DNA from: Maribacter flavus
GTDB taxonomy: Bacteria > Bacteroidota > Bacteroidia > Flavobacteriales > Flavobacteriaceae
Assembly (NCBI RefSeq): GCF_008386635.1
Contig: NZ_VUOE01000001.1
Span: 2,037,857 to 2,101,856, forward strand
Direction: 5' to 3'
Length of the DNA stretch: 64,000 bases
The notes beneath the pieces are model-generated. The model was not told the origin of the DNA. It saw only the letters and a program-made list of their open reading frames with translations, and searched no databases. Positions 52,287-62,191 of this stretch are shown in pieces. The position numbers and the translations under genes were made by a program. How positions within the stretch are numbered: position 1 is the first letter of the stretch; the number at the start of each line of letters is the position of its first letter.

Positions 52287-53188
52287 AATACCATGCTGGA
52301 ATAGGGTAGTATGGTATCGTATCCCTTTTGACGGAAATATTGCATATCGTCCATAGTTCCGGTTGCCAAAATAAAATCCCCGCCCCAAGCTCCCAGGCTT
52401 TTGATACAGCCTTGATAGTCGGGAAAAAGTTGGTTTTTAATCGTTTCGACTTTTAAAGTTTTGGAAAGTAAATGCTCATGCCTATTTATTACAGTTTCAA
52501 ATTTTCCAAGATCTTTAGCCGCTATAAGTTGAGTGGTAAGACCGTTTATTTGGGTAATAAGCTCATTTTTATCAATATTTAATTGACGATAAGCCTTAAT
52601 AGCATCCCTGCTATTCTGTTTCTTGTTTAAATAAATAAAGAAAAGTCGGTTTTTAAAAACTGGGTCAAAATTTACCTTTTCTACTTTAGGATTGCCCCCA
52701 ATTTTATGATAAACGATGGGAGTGTCGTTCTGGGCACACGCAATATCGTATCCACTGCCGCCAAAAGTAGCTTCCAGAAGTTTATAGGGATCCACTTGTG
52801 CCCATTGGGAAATGTTATTGATGAGGGTAGATGAGGATCCTAGGCCCCAATCTTTGGGGAAGGTCAATTTCGTGTCGACATAAACGCCATTGCAAGCATC
52901 CAAAAAGGAAGGATTCAAAGCTTTGGTTTCCCTTAAAATGGAGATTAATCTTTCGGCGAATTGTACGTCGGAGGTGGCGAGAAGGCTGAAATCTTTTAAG
53001 GATAGGTCCACAGTAAACCATGGGATGTTTTTGTCTGTCAGGCTTTGCCAGTTGATTTGGCCCGTAGTCGCGTTTTTTACGGATAAATATTGACCAAATT
53101 TGGTAGGTATTGCAAGTCCGTTTGCACCATCCAAAATGGCATACTCGCCCGTAAGCAACAATTTTCCGTTGCTGTAAAACTCGGTCAT
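52283..53188 (-). CDS. GYDIA family GHMP kinase
   Basis: A 301-residue GHMP-fold kinase. It begins LLLTGEYAILDGANGLAIPT, the kinase N-terminal strand, has GLGSSSTLINN (ATP loop, about 110-120) and the diagnostic GSGYDIACAQNDTPIVY (about 143-159). In Bacteroidota this group lies beside HMG-CoA reductase and is thought to fill a mevalonate-pathway kinase step. Here its ATG begins on the base following the HMG-CoA reductase stop, supporting one pathway. Exact substrate not shown. Confidence 0.9.
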   Translation of the reverse strand: MTEFYSNGKLLLTGEYAILDGANGLAIPTKFGQYLSVKNATTGQINWQSLTDKNIPWFTVDLSLKDFSLLATSDVQFAERLISILRETKALNPSFLDACNGVYVDTKLTFPKDWGLGSSSTLINNISQWAQVDPYKLLEATFGGSGYDIACAQNDTPIVYHKIGGNPKVEKVNFDPVFKNRLFFIYLNKKQNSRDAIKAYRQLNIDKNELITQINGLTTQLIAAKDLGKFETVINRHEHLLSKTLKVETIKNQLFPDYQGCIKSLGAWGGDFILATGTMDDMQYFRQKGYDTILPYSSMVL

Positions 53189-54505
53189 CTATTTTCGTAG
53201 GTTTTCAAGGGAATTCAAAACACCCCTATGGGTTACCGTATGGGTTTTGAAATGAGCTAAGATGGCTTCTTTTTCTTTGTCGGTCGCGTTATGTTGGTTC
53301 AGGATATTCATCAAATGCATTTTCATATGGCCTTTTTGAATCCCGGTGGTAACCAAGGAGCTTACCGCCGCAAAGTTCTGTGCAAGACCCGCCACGGCCA
53401 TGATCTGCATTAACTCTACAGCCGAAGGTTGCTGTAGTATCTCCAGATTGAGTTTCACCAAGGGATGCAGCTTTGTGAGTCCGCCAACAGTGCCTACCGC
53501 AAGCGGAATCTCTATCCAGAAAGAGAATAGGTCACCCTCGATCTTGGCATGCGTCAAGCTGCTGTAAGTTCCGTCCTTGGCGGCATAGGCATGTGCGCCG
53601 GCCTCAATGGCCCTAAAATCGTTTCCCGTGGCCAATACAACGGCATCGATTCCATTCATGATACCCTTATTATGGGTTACGGCCCTGTACGGCTCAACTT
53701 TGGCAATTTCCACGGCACGCACCATTTTTTCGGCGAAATCCCTGGGCGATATATCCTGGGTAAGGTTCAATTGGTCAATGGGACAACGCACTTCGGCCTT
53801 TACCAGGCAATTGGGCACATAATTGGACAAAATACTCATTACAACCTCCAACTGTTTTTCCTGCTCCGAAAAATAGGGATGTGCCAAAGCCTCTTTTTTA
53901 AGTGTTTCGGCAAACTGTTCCAAACAGCTATTGATAAAGTTCGCGCCCATGGCATCCTGGGTCTCAAACGTACAATGCAGTTGATAGTAATTTGGGAGCT
54001 CACTAGTTTTGTCCTTTAGAACAATGTCTTTGATTCCGCCTCCTCGCTTTTGCATGCTCTGGGTCAAATGTTCTGCTTCGGACAACAACGTTGTTTTTAT
54101 ATTTTTGAAGAAATCCAATAGTTTGGACGTGCTCCCATGGTACATGAAATGTACCTGGCCCACTTTTTCCGTACCCAAGACGGTTGTCCTAAAACCTCCT
54201 CGGCCTTCCCAAAATTTGGCCGCCTTACTGGCGGCGGCAACTACGGAACTTTCCTCAATGGCCATGGGAATGGCGTAAAGCCTATCGTTGATCAGGAAAT
54301 TTGGGGCAATGCCCATCGGCATATAAAAATTACTGATGGTATTTTCTATAAACTCGTCATGGAGTTGCTGCAACCGTGAATCCGAATTCCAGTAGGATTC
54401 TAGGATTTTTTTTAATTCCTGGGGATTTTGGGTATAGTTGGCGGCAATCCATTCGATTTTTTCTGATTTGGATAGCTTGGAAAAACCTGCAATGGGCTTC
54501 TTCAT
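53189..54505 (-). CDS. Hydroxymethylglutaryl-CoA reductase, class II/degradative type
   Basis: A 438-residue reductase. Class signatures: DAMGANFINSCLEQ (about 182-195), the HNKGIMNGIDAVVLATGND region (about 285), PLAVGTVGGLTKLHPL (about 345-360) and NFAAVSSLVTTGIQKGHMKMH with catalytic His near the C-terminus. Though annotated degradative in many genomes, organisms with it use it for mevalonate synthesis. It is upstream of the GYDIA kinase with no spacing. Soluble, no membrane anchor. Confidence 0.93.
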   Translation of the reverse strand: MKKPIAGFSKLSKSEKIEWIAANYTQNPQELKKILESYWNSDSRLQQLHDEFIENTISNFYMPMGIAPNFLINDRLYAIPMAIEESSVVAAASKAAKFWEGRGGFRTTVLGTEKVGQVHFMYHGSTSKLLDFFKNIKTTLLSEAEHLTQSMQKRGGGIKDIVLKDKTSELPNYYQLHCTFETQDAMGANFINSCLEQFAETLKKEALAHPYFSEQEKQLEVVMSILSNYVPNCLVKAEVRCPIDQLNLTQDISPRDFAEKMVRAVEIAKVEPYRAVTHNKGIMNGIDAVVLATGNDFRAIEAGAHAYAAKDGTYSSLTHAKIEGDLFSFWIEIPLAVGTVGGLTKLHPLVKLNLEILQQPSAVELMQIMAVAGLAQNFAAVSSLVTTGIQKGHMKMHLMNILNQHNATDKEKEAILAHFKTHTVTHRGVLNSLENLRK

Positions 54506-54712
54506 TCTCTAGAGTTTCTTGGGTAAATCGGGTAACTTTTTTAGTTTAAACCAGGCCGTGAAACGGTAGTTTCTAGGGTAAAGATAATCATAATGGACCT
54601 AATGCAAACCAACGTGAAAGCATCGTTAAAAATCAGGTCTTTTTGAATGGATTCCGAGGTTTTTTAGAGAATTAGTGGTAAACTTGGAGAATTTAACAAA
54701 TTTCATCATTTC

Positions 54713-56878
54713 ATGCGAAAATTTTACTTGCTGGTACTTTTCTTGATCGGTTTTCAATCGGTAGTTATCGCCCAACAAAAAAAAATCACGGTAGCCGAAA
54801 TTTACTCCGGGGCCTTTAGTACCCAAGGCCTTGATGTGCTTCGCTCCATGAACAATGGCAGACAATATACCGTGCTGAACTTTGACCCTGCCAGAAAGGT
54901 TTCTACAATAGACAAATACGATTATAAAACCTTGGAAAAAGTTGAAACCATCGTTTCCTCGGATGCTTTGGAAGGTGTCCCCTACTTTTCATCCTATGAA
55001 TTCAGCAATGACGAGTCAAAGGTGTTATTGGCCACGGAAGTGGAATCGATTTTTAGAAGGTCCACATTGGGGGTTTTCTATGTCCTTGATATCAAAACCA
55101 AGGAGCTGGTAAAGATCGATGAAATGAAAATTCAGGAACCTGCCTTGTCGCCCAACGGTGAAAAGGTGGCCTATGTTAGGGATAACAACCTGTATGTGAT
55201 GGACCTGACGACAGGGAACACCCAACAAATTACCAAGGACGGCAAAAAGAATGAAATTATCAATGGTATAACGGATTGGGTCTATGAGGAGGAATTTGCC
55301 TTCGTGCGTGCCTTTGCATGGAACAGTAACGGGACCAAGATCGCTTTTTTAAGGTTTGACGAGACCAAGGTGCCGGAATTTTCCATGGACCTATACGGTA
55401 CAGAAAAATACCCTTCCCAAAACGTGTTCAAGTATCCAAAGGCCGGCGAGGACAATGCTATCGTGAGCCTTCATTTGTTGGATGTTGCCGGTGGAACAAT
55501 TTCCGGGGTTGATCTAGGCAATCCTTATTATATCCCTCGAATAAAATGGATGAACAATCCCAATTATTTGAGTGTGCAGACCATTAACAGACATCAAAAC
55601 GACCTGCGCTTGCATGAGGTGAACGCCAATACGAAAGCGGTTCGATTACTGTTACAGGAAACGGATGAGGCCTACGTCGATATTACGGACGACCTTACTT
55701 TTTTGGCCGATGACAGTTTTATTTGGACGAGCGAGAAGGACGGTTGGAACCATATTTATTTGTACAATTCTAATGGGGAACTGATGAACCAAATCACCAA
55801 AGGCCAATGGGAAGTTACCCGTTACTATGGCTACGACCAAAACGAGGACAAGGTATATTATCAATCCACCGAAAATGGAGCTATAAACAGGGGCGTTTAC
55901 AGTGTGGAGAGCGATGGGAAAAATAAGCGGGATTTGGCCATTGCCGAAGGGACCAATAGCGCATCCTTTAGTGCCGACTTCAGTTACTTCATCAACACGT
56001 TTTCCAACGCTACCACACCTCCCGTCTACACCCTGCACAAGGCCTTAACGGGTAAAAAACTTAAGGACATTAAGGATAATACCGCGCTTTTGGAAAAGAT
56101 GGAAGGCTATGTTTTGAATCCAAGGGAGTTTTCCACCATCAATATCAATGGTAACGATTTGAATACGTACATCATCAAGCCGCAGGATTTTGATGCCTCC
56201 AAAAAATATCCCTTGTTGATGTACCAATATAGCGGTCCCGGCTCCCAAAGTGTGAGCAATACATGGTATAGTGCCAGGGATTATTGGCATCAGGTGCTGG
56301 TTGCAGAAGGTTATATCGTTGCCTGTGTGGACGGCCGTGGTACTGGATACAAGGGAAGGGATTTTAAAAAGACCACGTATTTGAATTTGGTAAAGTACGA
56401 GACCGAAGATCAGATTGCTGCAGCCAAAAAATTAAGTGAAAAGCCGTATATCGATGCAGCAAGAACGGGTATTTGGGGGTGGAGTTTTGGCGGACACATG
56501 GCAACCAATTCCCTGCTTAAGGGAAATGACACCTTTGAAATGGCCATTGCCGTTGCACCGGTGACTTCATGGCGTTTCTATGACACCATCTATACAGAGC
56601 GTTTTATGAGGACCCCAGAGGAAAACCCTAGTGGATATGACGATAACTCGCCCTTTAATTATCCTGAACTTTTAAAAGGGGATTTCTTATTGATACATGG
56701 TTCAGGCGATGACAACGTTCATGTGCAGAATACCATGCGGATGATAGAAGCGCTGGTGCAGGCCAACAAACAATTTGAATGGGCGATTTATCCAGATAAG
56801 AACCACGGTATTTATGGGGGTAATACCAGAATACATTTATTCAACAAGATGACCAATTTTGTAAAGGAACATTTATAA
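54713..56878 (+). CDS. Dipeptidyl peptidase IV family, S9 serine peptidase
   Basis: A 721-residue exported peptidase with a signal peptide (LLVLFLIGFQSVVIAQ). A beta-propeller (about 40-480) is followed by the alpha/beta hydrolase domain with the nucleophile in GWSFGGHMA (about 585), Asp in HGSGDDNVHVQ (about 663) and His in KNHGIYGG (about 696). It removes N-terminal X-Pro or related dipeptides. The propeller carries the DPP-IV Glu pair region VYEEEFAFVRAFAW. A peptide transporter follows 26 bases downstream, so the two form a peptide-use unit. Confidence 0.93.
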   Translation: MRKFYLLVLFLIGFQSVVIAQQKKITVAEIYSGAFSTQGLDVLRSMNNGRQYTVLNFDPARKVSTIDKYDYKTLEKVETIVSSDALEGVPYFSSYEFSNDESKVLLATEVESIFRRSTLGVFYVLDIKTKELVKIDEMKIQEPALSPNGEKVAYVRDNNLYVMDLTTGNTQQITKDGKKNEIINGITDWVYEEEFAFVRAFAWNSNGTKIAFLRFDETKVPEFSMDLYGTEKYPSQNVFKYPKAGEDNAIVSLHLLDVAGGTISGVDLGNPYYIPRIKWMNNPNYLSVQTINRHQNDLRLHEVNANTKAVRLLLQETDEAYVDITDDLTFLADDSFIWTSEKDGWNHIYLYNSNGELMNQITKGQWEVTRYYGYDQNEDKVYYQSTENGAINRGVYSVESDGKNKRDLAIAEGTNSASFSADFSYFINTFSNATTPPVYTLHKALTGKKLKDIKDNTALLEKMEGYVLNPREFSTININGNDLNTYIIKPQDFDASKKYPLLMYQYSGPGSQSVSNTWYSARDYWHQVLVAEGYIVACVDGRGTGYKGRDFKKTTYLNLVKYETEDQIAAAKKLSEKPYIDAARTGIWGWSFGGHMATNSLLKGNDTFEMAIAVAPVTSWRFYDTIYTERFMRTPEENPSGYDDNSPFNYPELLKGDFLLIHGSGDDNVHVQNTMRMIEALVQANKQFEWAIYPDKNHGIYGGNTRIHLFNKMTNFVKEHL

Positions 56879-56904
56879 TCAACCTATAAACCAAACCAAG
56901 AACT

Positions 56905-58404
56905 ATGGATATTACTTCAAAACCCAGCAAGGATAGCTTCAAACATCCAAAAGGATTGTATGTGCTTTTTACCGCAGAAATGTGGGAACGTTTCAGCTAT
57001 TATGGTATGCGTGCCATTTTGATACTTTTTATGACTACGGACGTAGCATATGAAGGTTTGGGGTTGACCACAGAAACTGCGGGCGCAGTATACGGCCTTT
57101 ATACCGCATCTGTTTATTTGATGACCTTACCCGGTGGGTGGTTGGCCGATAACATTTTCGGGCAACGAAAAGCCGTTTTCTATGGCGGTGTCCTGATCAT
57201 GATTGGCCATCTAATTTTGGCCATCCCAGGTTCTCCCATAATATTTTTTACGGGATTGGCCTTTGTAGCTTTGGGAACCGGGTTGTTGAAAGGAAATATC
57301 AGTACGTTGGTTGGGGAATTATACTCAAAGGACAGTGGTGCAAAAAGGGACGCAGGATTTTCCATATTCTATATGGGAATAAACTTGGGTTCTTTCTTAG
57401 GTCAGATTTTTGTGCCATTATTGGCAGAGTATAACTGGCATCTTGGCTTTGGACTTGCCGCTGTTGGTATGTTGTTTGGATTGATTGCCTTTAAGGTATA
57501 CTCCCCAAAGTATTTGGCCGACATTGGCGTTGAACCCAAAGTCAAATCTGCAGGAGTAGAAAAAACATCCTCTAATACCTCAATATCCATTTTAATTATT
57601 GCGGTAGTCTTGATTTCCCTTTTTCTGTTGCAGTTCTTAGGTTATATTGATGTGACAACAGCTACGGGCATTGCACAGGCACTTGGTCTAATCATCGTTT
57701 TGATAACCATGGGTTACTTCATAAACATTTTGTTCAATGGGGGTTTGAACACTATCGAGAAGAAACAGGTGGGGGTTATTTTTATACTTTTTGTAGGGAT
57801 AGCTATATTTTGGTCCGGTTTTGAACAGGCGGCTTCTTCTTTGAATTTGTTCGCTAGGGACTTTACCGACAGGTTTATAGGAGGTTGGGAAATGCCTGCG
57901 GGGATGTTGCAATCCGTTAATTCCGCCTTTATAATAATTTTTGCACCCATCATAGGGGCATTATGGGTAAAACTGGCAGCAAGGAATATAAATATAAGAA
58001 CGCCCTTAAAGTTCGCTGTTGGACTTATTTTATTAGGTGCCGGTTTCTGGGTGATGGTTGGTGCCGCCAATGTTGCGGCAAGTGGTACCAAGGCTGGAAT
58101 GTTCGCTTTGATTCTCACCTATTTTCTGCACTCCATTGGAGAGTTGACCATTAGTCCTGTTGGTCTGAGTGCAACAAGCAAGTTGTCCCCGGCCAAATAC
58201 TTGGGCCAAATGATGGGAATTTGGTTTGTTGGGGCGGCCCTGGGCAATTTGATCGCCGGATTGATAGGCGGTAATTTTGATCCTGAAAATGTCCTTGAAA
58301 TGCCGAATATTTTCTTGAACGTCGTTTGGGTTTCCGTTGGTGCGGGAATTATTTTCTTGGTAGCCGGACCCTTTATCAAAAAATGGATGGGTGATGTAAA
58401 TTAA
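56905..58404 (+). CDS. POT family proton-dependent oligopeptide transporter
   Basis: A 499-residue inner-membrane MFS protein with about 13-14 hydrophobic segments. The POT signature EMWERFSYYGMRAILILFM is at about 25-43, and FYMGINLGSFLGQIFVP (second signature) at about 153. It imports di- and tripeptides with protons. The DPP-IV gene 26 bases upstream would supply dipeptides. The C-terminal stop nearly touches the convergent comEC stop (two bases apart). Confidence 0.93.
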   Translation: MDITSKPSKDSFKHPKGLYVLFTAEMWERFSYYGMRAILILFMTTDVAYEGLGLTTETAGAVYGLYTASVYLMTLPGGWLADNIFGQRKAVFYGGVLIMIGHLILAIPGSPIIFFTGLAFVALGTGLLKGNISTLVGELYSKDSGAKRDAGFSIFYMGINLGSFLGQIFVPLLAEYNWHLGFGLAAVGMLFGLIAFKVYSPKYLADIGVEPKVKSAGVEKTSSNTSISILIIAVVLISLFLLQFLGYIDVTTATGIAQALGLIIVLITMGYFINILFNGGLNTIEKKQVGVIFILFVGIAIFWSGFEQAASSLNLFARDFTDRFIGGWEMPAGMLQSVNSAFIIIFAPIIGALWVKLAARNINIRTPLKFAVGLILLGAGFWVMVGAANVAASGTKAGMFALILTYFLHSIGELTISPVGLSATSKLSPAKYLGQMMGIWFVGAALGNLIAGLIGGNFDPENVLEMPNIFLNVVWVSVGAGIIFLVAGPFIKKWMGDVN

Positions 58405-58406
58405 AC

Positions 58407-60425
58407 CTATTCAATATCAAAAGCGTAATATCCCATTTCACCTGTGTAGTGGAATGGGATATCGTATTTTTCACAGGTCGCTTTCCAGGATTCGATAAAA
58501 CTTGGGTAATTGCTTCCATCTGCAATGACTTCCATGGGATTGGTTTCCAAAATAACGCGTTCCAAGTTTATTTTGGGCGACGCCGTCAGTAGCATTATGG
58601 AACTGGAATTCAGTGGCAGATAAACGCCCAAGCTATCGATTATTTGTAAGGAAGTCCCATTGATAAGGTAGCTGTTTTTAATTGGAAGGTAGTCGGTTTG
58701 GGTTATGCGTTCTTGTACGCTGTAATTCGCTATCAAACTTTTTGCATTGGTAGTGTCCGTCGTGAACACATGCAGGTTTTTTCCATTCCTATCGAGTAAC
58801 ACCGAATTTTTTATCTGATGTAGCAGGAGGATTTCTTTAATGTTGTCCGATTTATATTCCTGATACATCGTGTATCCTTGGAACATCAAAAGGAAACCCA
58901 AGAACAACATAAGGTGTTTATAGTTTGTTTTGGAGAAAGCATATAGCAGGTAGCCGATAAGAAGGTATCCCAAGAGCAGTTGTACACTGTCAAAGGAAAT
59001 GGATTTAAAAACAAAGGTTTCCTGATCGGCAATCCAGCCAACGATTCGGTTCATGAGACCAATAATCATATTGTAAACCGAAATCAATTGACTTGGGGCA
59101 ATGTCCAAAAGCGACAGAAAAATGATACAGATTCCCATTCCCAATATGACCCCTAAAAAAGGGACGATCAATAAATTTGCGATAAAGAACAAGCCCGGAA
59201 ACTGATGAAAGTAGAACAAGCTTATAGGCAATACTCCCAATTGGGCGGCGATACTTACCGACAATAATTGCCATAGATACCGCACAATCCTGTTCTTTGG
59301 ATGCCACCAGCGCTGTAAAAGCGGATACATCCAAACAATGGCGAATACAGCCGCGTAGCTCATTTGAAAACCAACCTGGAACAGCAGGTTTGGATTAATG
59401 ACCAATAATATAAAGAACATGGACAGGGCCAGAATGTTGAAACTGTTCGAGGGCCTGTTCAGGTACATGGCATAGGCCACAAACGTGAACATGGCGCATG
59501 CGCGTATGATGGAAGGTGAAAGCCCTGCAATAAACGCAAACGCCCAAAGAAATAAAACCGTAAGAAGCAGACTTATTTTTTTGCCGTGAGGGATGCTATG
59601 CATCGGTTTTAGAAGAAATTGAATGAGCAGTAACAAAATGCCCACATGAAGTCCGGAGACGGCCAAAATGTGTACGGCCCCGGCGTCCACATAGTTGGAG
59701 TATGTTTCCTCTGAAATATTGGCACGTTCGCCCAAAAGCAGTGCTTGGATAATCGAAAGTTGCTCGGTGCCAAAATTTTCCTTTTTCAGTTTTTGGATGA
59801 TATCGCTTCGGATTTCTTGTGCATAACCTATCAAGGTCCTGGATGGATGAGGTAAGCTGACAAAGTCTTCATCCGAAAGCTTCAAGGAATGATACACGCC
59901 GTTTCGCTCCATGTACTTTTTAAAGTCGAACTGATGTGGATTTACGGGCGGATGCATTTCCAATATAGTTGACCGCACTACCAATTCTTGGTCTACCGTT
60001 AAGAGCTTTGAAGCACTGTCCAGTGGCTGATTTACCAGTAGTTGCCCTACGGATTTCTTATTGTCTACCGTCAAAACCGATGCTATGTAGTTCTGGGAAT
60101 AGGCGTTCGGTTTTAAGGTCTCCCGTATTTTTAGATGAAGTTGCGAAGTATCGGTCGTGGCAATCTTACTAAAATGATGGTCGTAGTGAATCGGCTGGTA
60201 TTGCACGTAGGAAAACATGCCGAGTAGTATGACGGATACCCCTGCCAAAATTTCGAATCTCGAACCTTTAATATCCTTTCGAATGAATAGATACCCCAAA
60301 ATGGCAAAGCTTACCAACAAAATACCGAAGCAATATTCCAAGGGTAGGGGAAAGAAAAATCCAATAAGAATGCCTAGAATCAGCAGTAGCGTACCCTTGA
60401 TCGGGACAAACGCCAACAATCTCAT
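58407..60425 (-). CDS. comEC: ComEC/Rec2-type competence membrane protein
   Basis: A 672-residue inner-membrane channel protein. N-terminal helices, then a DUF4131-like soluble domain (about 60-200), then the Competence family core: EIRSDIIQKLKKENF, ALLLGERANISEETY, DAGAVHILAVSGLHVGIL (about 248-265) and AFIAGLSPSIIRACAMF. The C-terminal part resembles a shortened domain without the MBL metal motif HxHxDH, as in many Bacteroidota. It is the DNA uptake channel in competent bacteria. The C40 peptidase gene lies one base upstream. Confidence 0.87.
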   Translation of the reverse strand: MRLLAFVPIKGTLLLILGILIGFFFPLPLEYCFGILLVSFAILGYLFIRKDIKGSRFEILAGVSVILLGMFSYVQYQPIHYDHHFSKIATTDTSQLHLKIRETLKPNAYSQNYIASVLTVDNKKSVGQLLVNQPLDSASKLLTVDQELVVRSTILEMHPPVNPHQFDFKKYMERNGVYHSLKLSDEDFVSLPHPSRTLIGYAQEIRSDIIQKLKKENFGTEQLSIIQALLLGERANISEETYSNYVDAGAVHILAVSGLHVGILLLLIQFLLKPMHSIPHGKKISLLLTVLFLWAFAFIAGLSPSIIRACAMFTFVAYAMYLNRPSNSFNILALSMFFILLVINPNLLFQVGFQMSYAAVFAIVWMYPLLQRWWHPKNRIVRYLWQLLSVSIAAQLGVLPISLFYFHQFPGLFFIANLLIVPFLGVILGMGICIIFLSLLDIAPSQLISVYNMIIGLMNRIVGWIADQETFVFKSISFDSVQLLLGYLLIGYLLYAFSKTNYKHLMLFLGFLLMFQGYTMYQEYKSDNIKEILLLHQIKNSVLLDRNGKNLHVFTTDTTNAKSLIANYSVQERITQTDYLPIKNSYLINGTSLQIIDSLGVYLPLNSSSIMLLTASPKINLERVILETNPMEVIADGSNYPSFIESWKATCEKYDIPFHYTGEMGYYAFDIE

Positions 60426-60426
60426 G

Positions 60427-61011
60427 TTATAAAATTCTGGTGGCCTTTACAAAGGCTTGGTTCCAAAAACCGTCCCGCAGTGAAGAAATGGTCACACCCC
60501 TAGAGGAGGATGCGTGGATGAATTTTATTTCGTCATTTTCAACGGTTACCACCATACCCACATGGTTGATCCGTTTGGAACCACGGGTAGTCTTGAAAAA
60601 AAGCAAATCACCTTTTTCAATATCCTTCACCCGGATTCTCGTACCTCTTTCGGCCATACGGCTTGAGGTTCTTGGCAGCTCCACATCATGTTCGCTGAAG
60701 GAAACATATAAAAGTCCGGAGCAGTCCATACCTTTTCGGGTGGTTCCGCCATATTTGTATCGCACACCGGAAAATGTCAATGCGGTATTGATGATATTAT
60801 CGGCTTTGGAAGCATTACCCTTTGGAGTTTCAATAGGATAGTAAGCTTTTGGATTGTCCTCCTCTTTAATTTCGGTACCGTTTCTTCGGGCCTCATACGC
60901 CGCAGCAACGGATATGGTACGTTCGTTTGGGGTCGCCTTTTTTTTGGAACTGCCGCAACTGGCCAATAAAATAAGTAGCAATAAGGTGGAGAAGTAGCGC
61001 ATGGATTTCAA
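60427..61011 (-). CDS. NlpC/P60 (C40) peptidase, lipoprotein
   Basis: A 194-residue envelope peptidase. Signal MRYFSTLLLLILLASC with lipobox LASC (start at the second Met also possible). NlpC/P60 core: YKYGGTTRKGMDCSGLLYVSF (catalytic Cys in DCSG), LPRTSSRMA, GDLLFF, INHVGMVV (His) and FIHASSSRGV. It cuts peptidoglycan stem peptides. comEC follows with a one-base gap. Confidence 0.92.
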   Translation of the reverse strand: MKSMRYFSTLLLLILLASCGSSKKKATPNERTISVAAAYEARRNGTEIKEEDNPKAYYPIETPKGNASKADNIINTALTFSGVRYKYGGTTRKGMDCSGLLYVSFSEHDVELPRTSSRMAERGTRIRVKDIEKGDLLFFKTTRGSKRINHVGMVVTVENDEIKFIHASSSRGVTISSLRDGFWNQAFVKATRIL

Positions 61012-61033
61012 GTAGCATCTTTTACTTGAACAT

Positions 61034-61041
61034 CAAAATTA
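61034..61041 (-). promoter_or_regulatory. Candidate -7 promoter box for NlpC/P60-comEC unit
   Basis: On the minus strand TAATTTTG, an exact TAnnTTTG match, 23 bases upstream of the peptidase ATG, in the gap after lpxB. Confidence 0.45.
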
Positions 61042-61071
61042 GAGAATTATTTTGTAACGGACTGGTTTGCA

Positions 61072-62190
61072 CTAGGATTTGGCGTTCGCCACTATGGCCT
61101 GTGCGGCTTTCTTGCTGGCACCGATCCCGCCCAATTTTTGCTTAAGGTCTTTGTAATCCTTTAGGATTTCCTCCCGTTTTGTTCCGGTCAATATGGCCGA
61201 TAATTCTTTTCTGAGTCTTACGGTATTTAAGTCGTTTTGAATCAATTCTGTAACGACTTCCTTGTTCATGATAAGGTTAACAAGGGAGATATATTTTAAT
61301 GTGATAATCCTTTTTGCAATTTGGTAGGAAATCCAATTGGCTTTGTAGCAAACCACTTGGGGCACCCCAAAAAGCGCCGTTTCCAAGGTGGCCGTTCCAC
61401 TGGTGACCAATGCAGCCGATGCTATGGAAAGCAGGTCGTAGGTACTGTTTTTTACCATTTTTAAATTGTTGCCTTCTAAAAAGGGTACGTAAAATTCGGG
61501 TTCCATACTGGGAGCGCCCGCGATTACGAATTCGTAGCCGGGAAAGTCCTTTGTAATGGACAGCATCACGGAAAGCATTTTTTGTACTTCCTGTTTTCGA
61601 CTTCCCGGTAACAAAGCTATTACGGGTTTACCTTGATCGATATCAGAAGATTTTCTAAATTTTGCTTCGTCCAGTTCCGGCCGATCGGAAATGGCATCGA
61701 TCAATGGGTGCCCAACAAAATTTACGGGATAGCCATGTTTTTTTTCGTAAAACTCCTTTTCAAAGGGAAGTATGACATGCATGGCATCGATATCCCTTTT
61801 TATTTTTTCGATCCTGCCTTCCCTTGAGGCCCAAATCTGTGGGGAAATATAGTAGTTGGTCCTGTAACCATGTTCCTTGGCCCATTTGGCAATCCGTAGG
61901 TTAAAACCAGAATAATCTATAAAAACGAGGATATTGGGCTGGAAACTTTCAATATCGGCTTTGCAAAAATTGATATTTTTAAAAATGGAACGTAGGTTCA
62001 TCACTACCTCAAGAAAACCCATAAAGGCCATTTCCTTGTAATGCTTTACCAGGGTTCCGCCGGCCTGTTGCATTAAATCACCGCCCCAACAACGTACCTG
62101 CGCATCCGGATCTTCGGTTCTAATGGCCTTGATGAGGTTGGAACCGTGCAGGTCTCCGGAGGCCTCTCCCGCTATGATATAGTACCGCAT
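61072..62190 (-). CDS. lpxB: Lipid-A-disaccharide synthase
   Basis: A 372-residue GT19 enzyme joining UDP-diacylglucosamine and lipid X. Motifs: YYIIAGEASGDLHGSNLI (3-20), the VFIDYSGFNLRIAKWA region (about 90-105), YYISPQIWASREGRI, ALLPGSRKQEVQKML (about 192) and ALVTSGTATLETALFGVPQVVCYK (split, about 260-283). Length and motifs are normal. It follows the small membrane gene and surE in a minus-strand unit. Confidence 0.96.
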   Translation of the reverse strand: MRYYIIAGEASGDLHGSNLIKAIRTEDPDAQVRCWGGDLMQQAGGTLVKHYKEMAFMGFLEVVMNLRSIFKNINFCKADIESFQPNILVFIDYSGFNLRIAKWAKEHGYRTNYYISPQIWASREGRIEKIKRDIDAMHVILPFEKEFYEKKHGYPVNFVGHPLIDAISDRPELDEAKFRKSSDIDQGKPVIALLPGSRKQEVQKMLSVMLSITKDFPGYEFVIAGAPSMEPEFYVPFLEGNNLKMVKNSTYDLLSIASAALVTSGTATLETALFGVPQVVCYKANWISYQIAKRIITLKYISLVNLIMNKEVVTELIQNDLNTVRLRKELSAILTGTKREEILKDYKDLKQKLGGIGASKKAAQAIVANAKS

Positions 62191-62191
62191 G

